From assembly GCA_031378345.1 (NCBI GenBank), contig JANNDY010000089.1, positions 99,042 through 163,041 of the forward strand: a stretch of DNA of 64,000 nt, read 5' to 3'. Below the pieces are notes generated by a model that had not been told where the DNA came from, did not search any database, and worked only from the letters and a program-made list of their open reading frames with translations. Position numbers and translations under genes: made by a program. Source of the DNA: Emticicia sp031378345. Lineage in GTDB: Bacteria; Bacteroidota; Bacteroidia; Cytophagales; Spirosomataceae. Positions 34,398 to 43,336 of the stretch are shown piece after piece. Each line of letters opens with the position of its first letter. Position 1 is the stretch's first letter.

Positions 34398-37300
34398 TTT
34401 TTCTTCTTAAATAATTCCTTAAACTCTTCATAATCAACCGTAACGGAGAACGCTACGCCTGTTTCTACTACAAAACCATCAAGAATCGCTTGATATTGGT
34501 TTTTGCGATAGGCAGAAAACAAATATCTACCATCTTTGCTGAGGTTATAATTGAGTGAAATATTATCTACAATTTCATTTGAACTGGCAGTACCTGTGGT
34601 GTTTTCTAACTGAAAATTTCGTCCGACGGCAATTTTTAGTCGGTCATTCAAAAATGCTTTTGTTAGTCCAAGATTCAAATCTGTTTTTGCTTTATTGCCA
34701 GCATCGGTACTCACCGAAGTCGAATTGAGGTTAAAATCAAGTTTTATGCCTTTAATTAAGTCGCCAGCCAAAAAATTTAGTTGGTCGGATAATAACTTAC
34801 TTACACTTTTTCGGGCAATAGCTTCAGGATTTATTCCTGCTAAAAAGTCCGTTGATTGTCCAGTCGAAAACTTGTTGGTAGCCAATAAAAAAAAGATTTG
34901 TTTGTTCATTTCAACCTCATTTTCTTTGAGTTCTTCTAAATAACCTCCCCTTTTTATTTCGTCAGCATATTCTTTTGAATAATTAAAACCAAAAGAAATG
35001 CTTGGATTTAATAGATTTCCAGACATTATTAATAATACTTCTAAGGGGATTTTGCCTAATGTTTCAGATTTTGGCACTTCTGCCGAAGTTTGATAAACCG
35101 CCGTTATATCGACTTGGGCTTGCATTGGGTCTCCTGTCCAGAGAAGTGTGCTGCCTTTTTGAATAGCAAATTGTTTTTTCAAAAATGGCAAGGTCAAATC
35201 GTAACTTCCCGAGGAAAGATTATATTGCCCCAAAACATACGACTGTCCGCTTGGCGTAATGCCCGTGTTGAGTTGAGCGTTACCTTTTACCTTAATATTG
35301 TCGCCATTGAGTTCATCAACAACGATTGTGAGTTGAGATTTGTCATCAACTTCGACATTTAGCGAAATTTCTTCGGCAAAATCAAACATATTATTAAGCT
35401 CCGAAGAATCAATTTCAGAAACATTATCGGTATTTGGATTTTTGAGATTTACAAACTTAATAATCCCTTCGGTATCGGCTTTGTCAATTTCACGGTCGGG
35501 CAGCAAAACCGTTATATCACTGCCATTTTTTACTTTCACATTGCCTTCAATAGCGGGTTTTGTGCCTATTCCTTTTACACTCAAATTGGCATCAATAAAA
35601 CCTTTTCCATAGAAAAAATCATTGTCTTTTCTACTGCCATTAAGCACCATAAAATCTTTGGTGTCGATGTCGAGTTTATAACTATAATTTGGAAGATTTT
35701 GTAGAGAAAGACTGCCATTTACTAATAAATTCTGCCCCAGCGTATCTGCAATGATGAATTTGTCGAAAGAAATAATACTATTTTTAAAGATAAAACTTTG
35801 ATTTTGGATTCGATAATTTGCTCCTAATTGAGCCAAACTAAATGAAACTGTATCGAATTTTATCTCGCCATCAATGATAGGTTTGCTTGGTTCTCCTTTC
35901 AAAATCAGGTTGCCATTCAGATTTCCTCTGGCATTTTTTAAAGTTCCAAAACTAAAAGCCTCGACTGTTTTTGCTCCAATATTTTTTATATTTATTTTGA
36001 AATCAAGCGGCTTTTTTTGGTTCAAAAGATATTTTCCATCTAAACGAATATCATTATTACTACTCAAAATCGTAGCCAAAACATTGATTTTGTCTTTACT
36101 TTCGTTGGTTGCATTGAGTTTCAAATCTCCAATCGGAATTTGTGTTAAATAAAAGTTTTTGATAATCAAATCACCTATAAATTCAAGATTTGTCATGTAA
36201 TTACTTAGTTGAAATTTGCCGTTGAGTGTACCACTCGCAAGGGTTGAATCTTGCATTGCCAACACCACAAAAGGCTTAATTGCAAGGCTATCAATCTGAA
36301 TTTGCAATGGCGAGTTTGGTTCGGAAGTTTTGCTGTTAATTACCAATCTTTGCTTACCTTGGTTTAAAGTTAAGTTATTGATTATCAATCCTTTAGAGCT
36401 GTATTCCGCGAAGCCAGTAGAGTCAGATTGCCATGCTCCGTAGTCAATTAGTGTGCCGTTTTTACTAAAATTTATTCTTAATTTGTCCTCAATCGAACGA
36501 AGATTTCCAGCCAACCCATAACGATTAATATTGAGCGAATCTTTGATTATTAAACCAAAAGAAAGGACATTATTCTCGATTTCTCCACTTACAAAAGTCC
36601 GTCTGACTCGAAAATCATCATAAAGTATTTGACCAATATTTCCTGCATATACGGCTTTATTATTTGCACCAAAAACCTTAAAACGAGCATTGCGAATACT
36701 CGATGTATCATATTCAATATATGGTACAAAAAAAGTTGCTTTCAAGGTTGTATCCCCCTCACTTTTGAGCTTTGCACTAATCTTGACGGTATCTAATTTA
36801 GTGATTTCGGGAACAAAACTTTGAATACTTGGATGGTTTGTGAGCTTTGCTTCAATGCTCAAATTATAAGGATTTTTAACAGGCGTATATGGAAATGCAG
36901 GCAAAGCGAAATATTTATTTATTTCAGTGAAAACAATATCGGCAACTTGCGTATAATTAAAATTTCCATTGATTTGAGCATTCAAAAAAGGAGATTTTAG
37001 CATAATATCACGCTCATTATTAGTATTTTTTATTTCCAAATTGATGCTATCTAATGGAATAGAACGACCGCCATTATTCAAAATCGCTTTATTAATTATT
37101 ATTTTACCAATAGGGTTTTCGGGATTTGTTGAAGTCATATTGAGCTGAATATCACCTTTTAGACTAAGGTTTTCAGCATATAAATTCAGTTTTTTCAAGT
37201 CCAATTCATCTATGGAAACATCGGCTATGATGGCTGGATATTCTTCTGCCAAATTTACTTGAGCGACAATTTTTACCTTTGCATTTTCATCATTTACTGA

Positions 37301-39277
37301 ACCTATAAAATCGGCAATTTGGTCATTTATAGTGCCATTTATGGCCAAATTATTATATTCATAGCCTTTTATTACAGCTTTTTGTGCATTGCCATCAACA
37401 CTTGCTTGCATCGTTTTGGTGTCAAAACCTATGCCTTTTAGGGTTGCATTAAGACTCAGTTTTCCAACGGTTTCTGGTTGTTTTGTGAACTTGCCAAGGT
37501 CAAAATCATGGAAAGTAACTCGTCCATCGTACGTTTGATTTTTGTCGGAAGTTATATTTTTTAAATTACCTTTGAATGAAGCCCCACCAAAATCAGAATC
37601 TAAGGAAGCATCTAAAATCAAATCTTTCAGTGAGCCTTTGATAGAACCTTCAACGCTCAAAAATTCGGGAATCTCAATACTTTTCGGAATTGCACTATCA
37701 CCAGCCATTGCCAAAATATCTCTTTTTGTCAAACTCAGCTTGCCAATATTCAAATCAAAGGCTATTTTTTCTGTATTTGGTAAGCCCCGAATTCGACCAT
37801 TGACTTGCAAATGTGTTTCTCCAAAACCATCAACCATTAGTTTCGAAACAAGCAAGTTATTAATAGTTCCACTCAAGATTCCGTCGGCTTTTATAATGTC
37901 ATTTTCTCGCCCTTTAAAACTTGGATTTTGTGATAAATCTGGTGCCAAAATAAGCAAATCTTTTACAGCTAATTGGCTCTTTTTTAGATTGAGTTTTAGA
38001 CCAATATTTCCTAAGTTTTTAGTAAAATCTTCGATGGAATTATATTGCAATAAAAGCTCATCTTGCAGAATAGTACTTGGTGTTTTTACGAGTAGTTTTT
38101 TTAGACTAATTTGCTTGTCCGTATAACTAAAATCAGTGCTAATATTTTGGATATTTAGCCCACTTTTTTCAATAAAAGTAGCTTTATTTAATTGCCCAGA
38201 AATGAGATTAGGACTGAAGAAGAAGTTGGTTAAATTTAGTCCGAAATTTTTAAGTGAAAGGTGTGATGCATCTAAGCCTTTTGCTTGGGCAACATTATTG
38301 AAATCATCATATCGAATACCATTATTTTTTACTTCCATTTTCCCAACATTCACAACCCAATTATTTGGCTTAGAGTCAATATTGTTTGTTTTTTTTGGAA
38401 TTTTGGCAATTTCTAAGAAAGTTTCGGTGTTTTCAAGCAAAATATTTTTTAAGTTTACTTGTTGCCTTTCTAAATAAAATCCTTGTCCTTCAGCTTCAAA
38501 CTTGCCGAGTTTTACTTTGTTTTTTATGCCATCTTCTGCACTTTCAAACGACCAGTTTATATTGGCTAATTGCAATTTTTTAAGGTAGAAATCAAGTGTA
38601 TCAGAAGGGTTTTTACTAACATTTTCTACATTTGTTGAGGTTCGTAAAGGCTTATAAAGATTTAACGAAACCGTGCCATTATTACCTTTGATTTTGGCAA
38701 AATGATACTGTGATTTATAGAAATTAAATTTATCAAATTCGGTTTCTAAAAAACTCAAATTTGCATCTGCATCAGTACCCAAAAGAACATCATTGTAAGA
38801 AATATTTACCTTAGAAAGTTTAATGTTTTTTAAGCCAATTTCAAAGGGAGTTGAAGGCGTAGATGTTGTGTCTTTTGGAGAATCAAAAGCCAGTAAAATA
38901 AAGTTGAAATTATAGGTTGTGTCGGGAAGTTTTCGGTTGATTTTTAGTCGAATATTTTCTAATTCAACTTGGTTGATAGACGCTTTATTTTGCAATAAAG
39001 CTAACATATCAACATCAATATAAAGCTTTTTTCCTGCAATAAGCGTATCTTGTTGAAGGTCTTGGATATACACATTTTCAAACGAAATCCAGTCAGGAAT
39101 ATGAAACCTGACTTTTTCAATCTCGATTTTGGTTTTCAGCTTTGTACGTAAGTAGGAAACAACCTGTTTTGTCAGGAAATCTTGCCCAGTGGAAGATTCT
39201 AAAAAGATAAAAGTTCCTCCAAGTAGCAATGAAATTCCGAGCAATAGCCAGCCTGATATGCGGAAAAGTCGTTTCAT
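34394..39277 (-). CDS. tamB: TamB-like translocation and assembly module protein (DUF490)
   Basis: Very long periplasm-spanning protein of 1627 residues, anchored by an N-terminal inner-membrane helix (WLLLGISLLLGGTFIFLES, about 10-28). It has the long beta-taco filament expected of AsmA/TamB proteins and the conserved C-terminal DUF490 domain (GKIPLEVLLIMSGNLLNPSI; SVSKLLSDQLNFLAG; LGLTKAFLNDRLKIAVGRNF). It is thought to carry phospholipids or support outer-membrane protein insertion together with TamA. The stop overlaps the start of the Omp85 gene by four bases, so the two are translated together. The tamB-tamA block lies on the opposite strand between rpoZ and coaBC. Confidence 0.93.
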   Translation of the reverse strand: MKRLFRISGWLLLGISLLLGGTFIFLESSTGQDFLTKQVVSYLRTKLKTKIEIEKVRFHIPDWISFENVYIQDLQQDTLIAGKKLYIDVDMLALLQNKASINQVELENIRLKINRKLPDTTYNFNFILLAFDSPKDTTSTPSTPFEIGLKNIKLSKVNISYNDVLLGTDADANLSFLETEFDKFNFYKSQYHFAKIKGNNGTVSLNLYKPLRTSTNVENVSKNPSDTLDFYLKKLQLANINWSFESAEDGIKNKVKLGKFEAEGQGFYLERQQVNLKNILLENTETFLEIAKIPKKTNNIDSKPNNWVVNVGKMEVKNNGIRYDDFNNVAQAKGLDASHLSLKNFGLNLTNFFFSPNLISGQLNKATFIEKSGLNIQNISTDFSYTDKQISLKKLLVKTPSTILQDELLLQYNSIEDFTKNLGNIGLKLNLKKSQLAVKDLLILAPDLSQNPSFKGRENDIIKADGILSGTINNLLVSKLMVDGFGETHLQVNGRIRGLPNTEKIAFDLNIGKLSLTKRDILAMAGDSAIPKSIEIPEFLSVEGSIKGSLKDLILDASLDSDFGGASFKGNLKNITSDKNQTYDGRVTFHDFDLGKFTKQPETVGKLSLNATLKGIGFDTKTMQASVDGNAQKAVIKGYEYNNLAINGTINDQIADFIGSVNDENAKVKIVAQVNLAEEYPAIIADVSIDELDLKKLNLYAENLSLKGDIQLNMTSTNPENPIGKIIINKAILNNGGRSIPLDSINLEIKNTNNERDIMLKSPFLNAQINGNFNYTQVADIVFTEINKYFALPAFPYTPVKNPYNLSIEAKLTNHPSIQSFVPEITKLDTVKISAKLKSEGDTTLKATFFVPYIEYDTSSIRNARFKVFGANNKAVYAGNIGQILYDDFRVRRTFVSGEIENNVLSFGLIIKDSLNINRYGLAGNLRSIEDKLRINFSKNGTLIDYGAWQSDSTGFAEYSSKGLIINNLTLNQGKQRLVINSKTSEPNSPLQIQIDSLAIKPFVVLAMQDSTLASGTLNGKFQLSNYMTNLEFIGDLIIKNFYLTQIPIGDLKLNATNESKDKINVLATILSSNNDIRLDGKYLLNQKKPLDFKINIKNIGAKTVEAFSFGTLKNARGNLNGNLILKGEPSKPIIDGEIKFDTVSFSLAQLGANYRIQNQSFIFKNSIISFDKFIIADTLGQNLLVNGSLSLQNLPNYSYKLDIDTKDFMVLNGSRKDNDFFYGKGFIDANLSVKGIGTKPAIEGNVKVKNGSDITVLLPDREIDKADTEGIIKFVNLKNPNTDNVSEIDSSELNNMFDFAEEISLNVEVDDKSQLTIVVDELNGDNIKVKGNAQLNTGITPSGQSYVLGQYNLSSGSYDLTLPFLKKQFAIQKGSTLLWTGDPMQAQVDITAVYQTSAEVPKSETLGKIPLEVLLIMSGNLLNPSISFGFNYSKEYADEIKRGGYLEELKENEVEMNKQIFFLLATNKFSTGQSTDFLAGINPEAIARKSVSKLLSDQLNFLAGDLIKGIKLDFNLNSTSVSTDAGNKAKTDLNLGLTKAFLNDRLKIAVGRNFQLENTTGTASSNEIVDNISLNYNLSKDGRYLFSAYRKNQYQAILDGFVVETGVAFSVTVDYEEFKELFKKKK

Positions 39278-39466
39278 GGATATAAATTTATACTAAATAT
39301 ACGTATATTTAACGAAATAAGTAAAAACTTAGCGTTTTGTTTTTGATTTTTATTATGAAATGTTACAATTTTGCGAAATATTGAGGTTTTTAATAGACAA
39401 TTGATAATAACATTTTTTTTTGCCAGTTCACTCATTCTAATAGTCACATTTACTCATTGATTCAAA

Positions 39467-40663
39467 TTGAGCCTAAAAAACAAAAAAATATTACTCGGAG
39501 TTTCGGGAAGCATCGCAGCTTATAAGTCGGCTTTGCTGGTGAGGTTGTTGGTAAAAGAAGGTGCAGATGTAAAAATCATTATGACCAATGCTGCCAAAGA
39601 TTTTATAACTCCGCTTACACTTTCTACCCTTTCTAAAAACCCTGTTTTATCCTCTTTTACAAATGGTGAAAATGGTAATTGGAACAACCACGTAGAGCTT
39701 GGATTGTGGGCAGATGCCATGATTATTGCTCCAGCTTCGGCAAATACGCTTGCCAAATGTGCTAACGGAATTGCTGATAACCTGCTGATAGCCAGTTATT
39801 TATCTGCAAAATGTTCTGTTTTTTTTGCTCCTGCAATGGACTTGGATATGTATGTGCATCCAAGTACGGTTGAGAATTTGAGAAAGCTGAAATCGTATGG
39901 AAATGAAATAATTAATGCTGAATTTGGCGAACTTGCAAGTGGTTTAGTAGGGGAGGGGAGGCTTGCCGAACCAGAGCAAATCGTGCATCAATTGACGAAA
40001 TATTTCTCGAAAAATGAAGCTTTTAATGGCAAAAAAGTTTTGATTACTGCGGGCCCAACGCAAGAGCCGATAGACCCAGTGAGGTTTATTAGTAATCATT
40101 CGTCGGGCAAAATGGGGTTTGCTATTGCTGAAGCTTTTGAGATGGCAGGGGCAGAAGTTACGCTTGTGAGTGGACCAGTTTCGATACCTTTTCCAAAAAA
40201 TGTAAGGGTCGAAAAAGTGCAATCTGCACAGCAAATGTTTGAAGCTACGGCAAAATATTTTGCCAAAAGTGATATTGTAATTTTGTCGGCAGCTGTTGCC
40301 GATTATACGCCTCTGCATGTAGCTGACAAGAAAATCAAGAAAAAAGAAGACGTTTTTTCTATCGAAATGACCAAAACGACCGACATTGCTGCAACTTTGG
40401 GCAAAGAGAAAAAAACTGGACAAATTATTGTAGGTTTTGCGTTAGAAACCGACAATGAGTTTGAAAATGCCAAAGGAAAACTCGAACGCAAAAATTTTGA
40501 CTTCATTGTTTTGAATTCTTTACAAGATAGTGGGGCGGGTTTTCGTTATGATACAAACAAAATAAAAATTATTGACCGTTCAGGTAAAGTTTATGATTTT
40601 GACCTGAAAACAAAAACAGCAGTTGCACAAGATATTTTGGCAACAATTATTAAACATTTATGA
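39467..40663 (+). CDS. coaBC: Bifunctional phosphopantothenoylcysteine decarboxylase/phosphopantothenate-cysteine ligase
   Basis: Carries two successive steps of coenzyme A synthesis: joining cysteine to 4'-phosphopantothenate, then FMN-dependent decarboxylation. It has 398 residues. The N-terminal CoaC flavoprotein part shows LLGVSGSIAAYKS (9-21), PASANTLAKCANGIADN and APAMDLDMY. The CoaB part shows KKVLITAGPTQEPIDPVRF, SNHSSGKMG and AAVADY. The start must be the TTG at 39467: an in-frame stop lies just upstream and the next ATG would remove the flavin-binding loop. It overlaps the DUF4835 gene by four bases. In most Bacteroidota it directly follows rpoZ; here tamB-tamA intervene. Confidence 0.96.
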   Translation: MSLKNKKILLGVSGSIAAYKSALLVRLLVKEGADVKIIMTNAAKDFITPLTLSTLSKNPVLSSFTNGENGNWNNHVELGLWADAMIIAPASANTLAKCANGIADNLLIASYLSAKCSVFFAPAMDLDMYVHPSTVENLRKLKSYGNEIINAEFGELASGLVGEGRLAEPEQIVHQLTKYFSKNEAFNGKKVLITAGPTQEPIDPVRFISNHSSGKMGFAIAEAFEMAGAEVTLVSGPVSIPFPKNVRVEKVQSAQQMFEATAKYFAKSDIVILSAAVADYTPLHVADKKIKKKEDVFSIEMTKTTDIAATLGKEKKTGQIIVGFALETDNEFENAKGKLERKNFDFIVLNSLQDSGAGFRYDTNKIKIIDRSGKVYDFDLKTKTAVAQDILATIIKHL

Positions 40664-41580
40664 AAAAACTTATCTTTCGGGCTGCGTTCTGCTTACTATT
40701 GATTGCTCAAAGTTCATTCTTAAAAGCACAGGAATTGAACTGTAATGTAACAATTGTGGCAGACCAAATAAATGCCCAGCAAGTTGCCGACAAGCAAGTT
40801 TTTGTGGATATGAAAACTTCTATCAGCGATTTTATGAATAATAAACGCTGGACAAATGATATTTATAACCAAGAAGAACGCATCAAATGTAATTTGATTA
40901 TCACTCTTTTGAAATCTCCACAGCAAAATGTTTTTCAAGGAAATGCTCAGTTTCAGATTATCCGACCTGTTTTTAATAGCACTTACGAAACTGTTATTTT
41001 GACTTATGTTGATAGGTTTTTTAATGTTTCATTTACGCCAGATGACCGTCAAATGGTTTTTAATGAACAAGCATTTTCTAATAATTTGACTTCGATTTTG
41101 GGTTTTTATTCATTAATTGCTCTAACGACCGACTATGATTCTTTTGGAAAAACAGGTGGAAGTCAGTATTTACAAAGGGCGTACAATATTGCCAATTTAG
41201 CTTCGAGTTCGGGGCAATCAGGTTGGGAGCAAAGTGGCGGCGACCAACGAAATCGTTATTGGTTAGTCGAAAATCTCCAAAATCAACAATTATTACCTTT
41301 CCGTGAAGGACTTTATACTTATCATCGTTTGGTTTTAGATAATTTTATAACTGACCCTGTTGGAGGAAGAAAACAAGTGATGGATTTGCTCAATTCGATA
41401 AAAGCTATGCAGCAATTACGTACGAATTCGGTTCTTTTGAATAGTTTTATGAATGCCAAAAATCAAGAAATGGTCAATATTTTTTCGGAAGCAACAAAAG
41501 ATGAAAAACAAAAAGCCTTCCAATTATTATCGGTCATTGACCCTTCAAAAACTGAGCTTTATCGGAAATTGGTGAAGTAA
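40660..41580 (+). CDS. DUF4835 family secreted protein
   Basis: Secreted protein of 306 residues and unknown role, found next to coaBC across Bacteroidota and hence probably tied to envelope functions. A signal peptide runs to about residue 23 (SSFLKAQ). The family patterns ELNCNVTI, DRQMVFNEQAFSNNLTSIL, FYSLIALTTDYDSFG, NRYWLVENL and YHRLVLDNF are all present. Translation is coupled to coaBC through an ATGA overlap. The recN gene that often follows is absent; a repeat array lies downstream instead. Confidence 0.93.
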   Translation: MKKLIFRAAFCLLLIAQSSFLKAQELNCNVTIVADQINAQQVADKQVFVDMKTSISDFMNNKRWTNDIYNQEERIKCNLIITLLKSPQQNVFQGNAQFQIIRPVFNSTYETVILTYVDRFFNVSFTPDDRQMVFNEQAFSNNLTSILGFYSLIALTTDYDSFGKTGGSQYLQRAYNIANLASSSGQSGWEQSGGDQRNRYWLVENLQNQQLLPFREGLYTYHRLVLDNFITDPVGGRKQVMDLLNSIKAMQQLRTNSVLLNSFMNAKNQEMVNIFSEATKDEKQKAFQLLSVIDPSKTELYRKLVK

Positions 41581-41597
41581 GCACAATGACGAATTTA

Positions 41598-41722
41598 GAA
41601 TGTAGAATGACGAATATTTTTTTCTAAAATCAGGCAAACTTACAACTTTCTTGGCTATACATTTGCTATTCAACATTCGTCATTCAACATTCGTCATTCA
41701 ACATTCGTCATTCAACATTCGT
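41598..41722. repeat. 14-base tandem repeats (four copies) with an inverted partner
   Basis: Four head-to-tail copies of ATTCAACATTCGTC fill 41668-41722; the last ends differently by one base. At 41598-41615 the sequence GAATGTAGAATGACGAAT is the reverse complement of the repeat junction with one mismatch, so the region can fold into a long stem-loop. It lies between two convergent genes (stops at 41580 and 41731). There are no spacers, so this is not a CRISPR array. Confidence 0.9.
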
Positions 41723-41730
41723 AATTAATT

Positions 41731-42633
41731 TCAATACCCCCATTTTTTCATAATTGCCAAATCTTCTTTCATTGCATCGAGTGGAGCTTTTCCTTGATAG
41801 GATTCTTGTTCGATGATGAAATATTTAGTGCCACCTGATTTTCTGCCTATATCAATTACCTCTTTTGTTCCGATAACTCCAACACCCAAAATCGAACTTT
41901 CCCAACCACCGTGTTCTTTTTCGCTTTTGATTTCGTCTTTTACGTGCATCAATTCAAATCTTCCAGGATATTGGGCAAGCAAATCCAAGGCTCTGCCACC
42001 GCCACCGTACATATTACCAATATCCAACTGTTGAGCAACAAGTTTTGGGTCGGTATTTTGCATGATAATGTCATAAACCCTAACACTACTAAGTTTTAAG
42101 CTAAATTCAAAATCGTGGTTGTGATAGCCAAATTTCATTCCTGACTTTTGACAAAGTTCGCCCGATTTATTGAAAACGTCCATAAAATGCTTCAATTGGT
42201 CAAAATCTTTACGCATACTAATGTCTAAGGAAGGACTAATGACATATTTTTGTCCACAAATGGCTGCATCTTCGACGGTTTGTTTCCAAGCATCAGTAAA
42301 ATCTTTGGTGGTTTCGTCCCAATGTTTGCTACTCATTACTGTATGTCCACTTGGCATTTTTAGCCCTAAATCATCTAATATTTTACGGAATTCTTTGGCA
42401 GAATAGCCATAAAACTTACGGTTATTATAGCTGGCATGCTCAACGTCAGTAAAACCCATTTCGGCTAATTTTTTCAAATTGCCAAGGGGGTCTATTTTCA
42501 TGTCATCTCTGATAGAGTACAGTTGAATGCCAACGATACCTTTTTTCTTTTTTGCAGCCAATAATTCGCTCGAAAAAGCAGCAGTACCAGCCAATGCTAA
42601 AGCACTTTTTTGCAGAAAATCTCTTCTTTTCAT
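41731..42633 (-). CDS. Sugar phosphate isomerase/epimerase-like protein with Tat-type signal
   Basis: Exported TIM-barrel protein of the xylose isomerase-like/AP endonuclease 2 superfamily, 300 residues. The N-terminus MKRRDFLQKSALALAGTAA has the twin-arginine pattern for folded export and a hydrophobic stretch to about residue 27. Fold motifs include GIQLYSIRDDM, FGYHNHDFEF, QQLDIGNMYGGG and FELMHVKDE, which supply the usual metal-binding residues. Relatives convert or cleave sugars, often keto sugars; the substrate is unknown. It stands alone on the minus strand. Confidence 0.9.
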   Translation of the reverse strand: MKRRDFLQKSALALAGTAAFSSELLAAKKKKGIVGIQLYSIRDDMKIDPLGNLKKLAEMGFTDVEHASYNNRKFYGYSAKEFRKILDDLGLKMPSGHTVMSSKHWDETTKDFTDAWKQTVEDAAICGQKYVISPSLDISMRKDFDQLKHFMDVFNKSGELCQKSGMKFGYHNHDFEFSLKLSSVRVYDIIMQNTDPKLVAQQLDIGNMYGGGGRALDLLAQYPGRFELMHVKDEIKSEKEHGGWESSILGVGVIGTKEVIDIGRKSGGTKYFIIEQESYQGKAPLDAMKEDLAIMKKWGY

Positions 42634-42845
42634 AGTAATTGTTATAGTTTTTGAACGATGGTTGATTGAACTTGTTTAATCTTCCCCTTTCGCCCCAAAA
42701 AGTTTCTTGTTTTAAGGACTCTTCATTAAATTTTTTCAATGTAGCAAATACTATATTTCAAAAATTTTATTCGATTTCTTCAAAAAGAATTCATTTTTGA
42801 ACAGAAACGAAAAGTTTAAACAGGTTCATTGTAAATGTACGAATT

Positions 42846-43163
42846 TTACAAATATTGTGAAACAGAAATTTTTAATAATTCCACTAATTCTTCATCCATG
42901 AAATGATAATCGTCAGGAATATCCAAAATAATAACTTCTTTGTCTTCAATGGTAGTTGCAAACCTTTCTTGAAGTCTTTGTTTATGTTTTTTTTCCATTA
43001 CAAAGATTAAATCTGCCCAATTGATTAACTTTTCGGTAATTTTTATACGTGCCGAAGGCTCAGTTCCTGCCGATTGAACTTGGTGTTCCGGATTATTTTT
43101 ATAAATAGCTTCTGCCGTTGGGCTTCTCCATTGGTTTCTGCTGCACACAAATAGTATGTTCAT
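42846..43163 (-). CDS. Low-molecular-weight protein tyrosine phosphatase-like protein
   Basis: Small cytoplasmic protein of 105 residues with the phosphatase loop C-x5-R-S at the extreme N-terminus: Cys7, Arg13 and Ser14 in VCSRNQWRSPTAE. It is shorter than classical LMW-PTPs (about 150 residues). The general-acid Asp would be in DIPDDY (Asp81 or Asp84), but the usual DPY pattern is not clear. It belongs to a compact subgroup common in many bacteria. The substrate is unknown. It is divergent from the TonB-dependent receptor gene at 43337. Confidence 0.88.
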   Translation of the reverse strand: MNILFVCSRNQWRSPTAEAIYKNNPEHQVQSAGTEPSARIKITEKLINWADLIFVMEKKHKQRLQERFATTIEDKEVIILDIPDDYHFMDEELVELLKISVSQYL

Positions 43164-43261
43164 TATTAAGCTAAATTTTAGGGTAAAAATTTACACAGCA
43201 TTAAAATTTGCTACATAAATTATTTAGAGGAAAAAAAATGTAATCTGAAAGCCGTTTTGTG

Positions 43262-43269
43262 TAGCTTTG
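43262..43269 (+). promoter_or_regulatory. Possible -7 promoter box for the TonB-dependent receptor
   Basis: TAGCTTTG is an exact TAnnTTTG match 67 bases before the ATG at 43337. No -33 TTG at the standard distance is seen. Confidence 0.45.
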
Positions 43270-43336
43270 TGATAATTATTTGTTTCAAAATAAAACAAAT
43301 AATTTATTTTTTTTTCAAAATTTCCCCTCAAAGCTA

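Noticed and set aside
34255..34437. 60-codon open frame across the repeat at the tamB-tamA junction
   Set aside because: It is only another reading frame through the GC-rich inverted repeat; the Pro/Gly-rich product is a by-product of the repeat sequence.
37542..38126. 194-codon open frame on the plus strand opposite tamB
   Set aside because: It lies wholly inside tamB in antisense, has Ser/Phe/Leu-biased composition typical of reversed AT-rich coding DNA, and shows no domain.
39944..40423. 159-codon open frame on the minus strand opposite coaBC
   Set aside because: It is a shadow of a well-conserved enzyme gene, with Cys/Phe/Arg-rich composition and no recognisable family.
41668..41722. 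Possible CRISPR array
   Set aside because: The 14-base units are directly adjacent with no spacers, the units are too short, and no cas genes are present.
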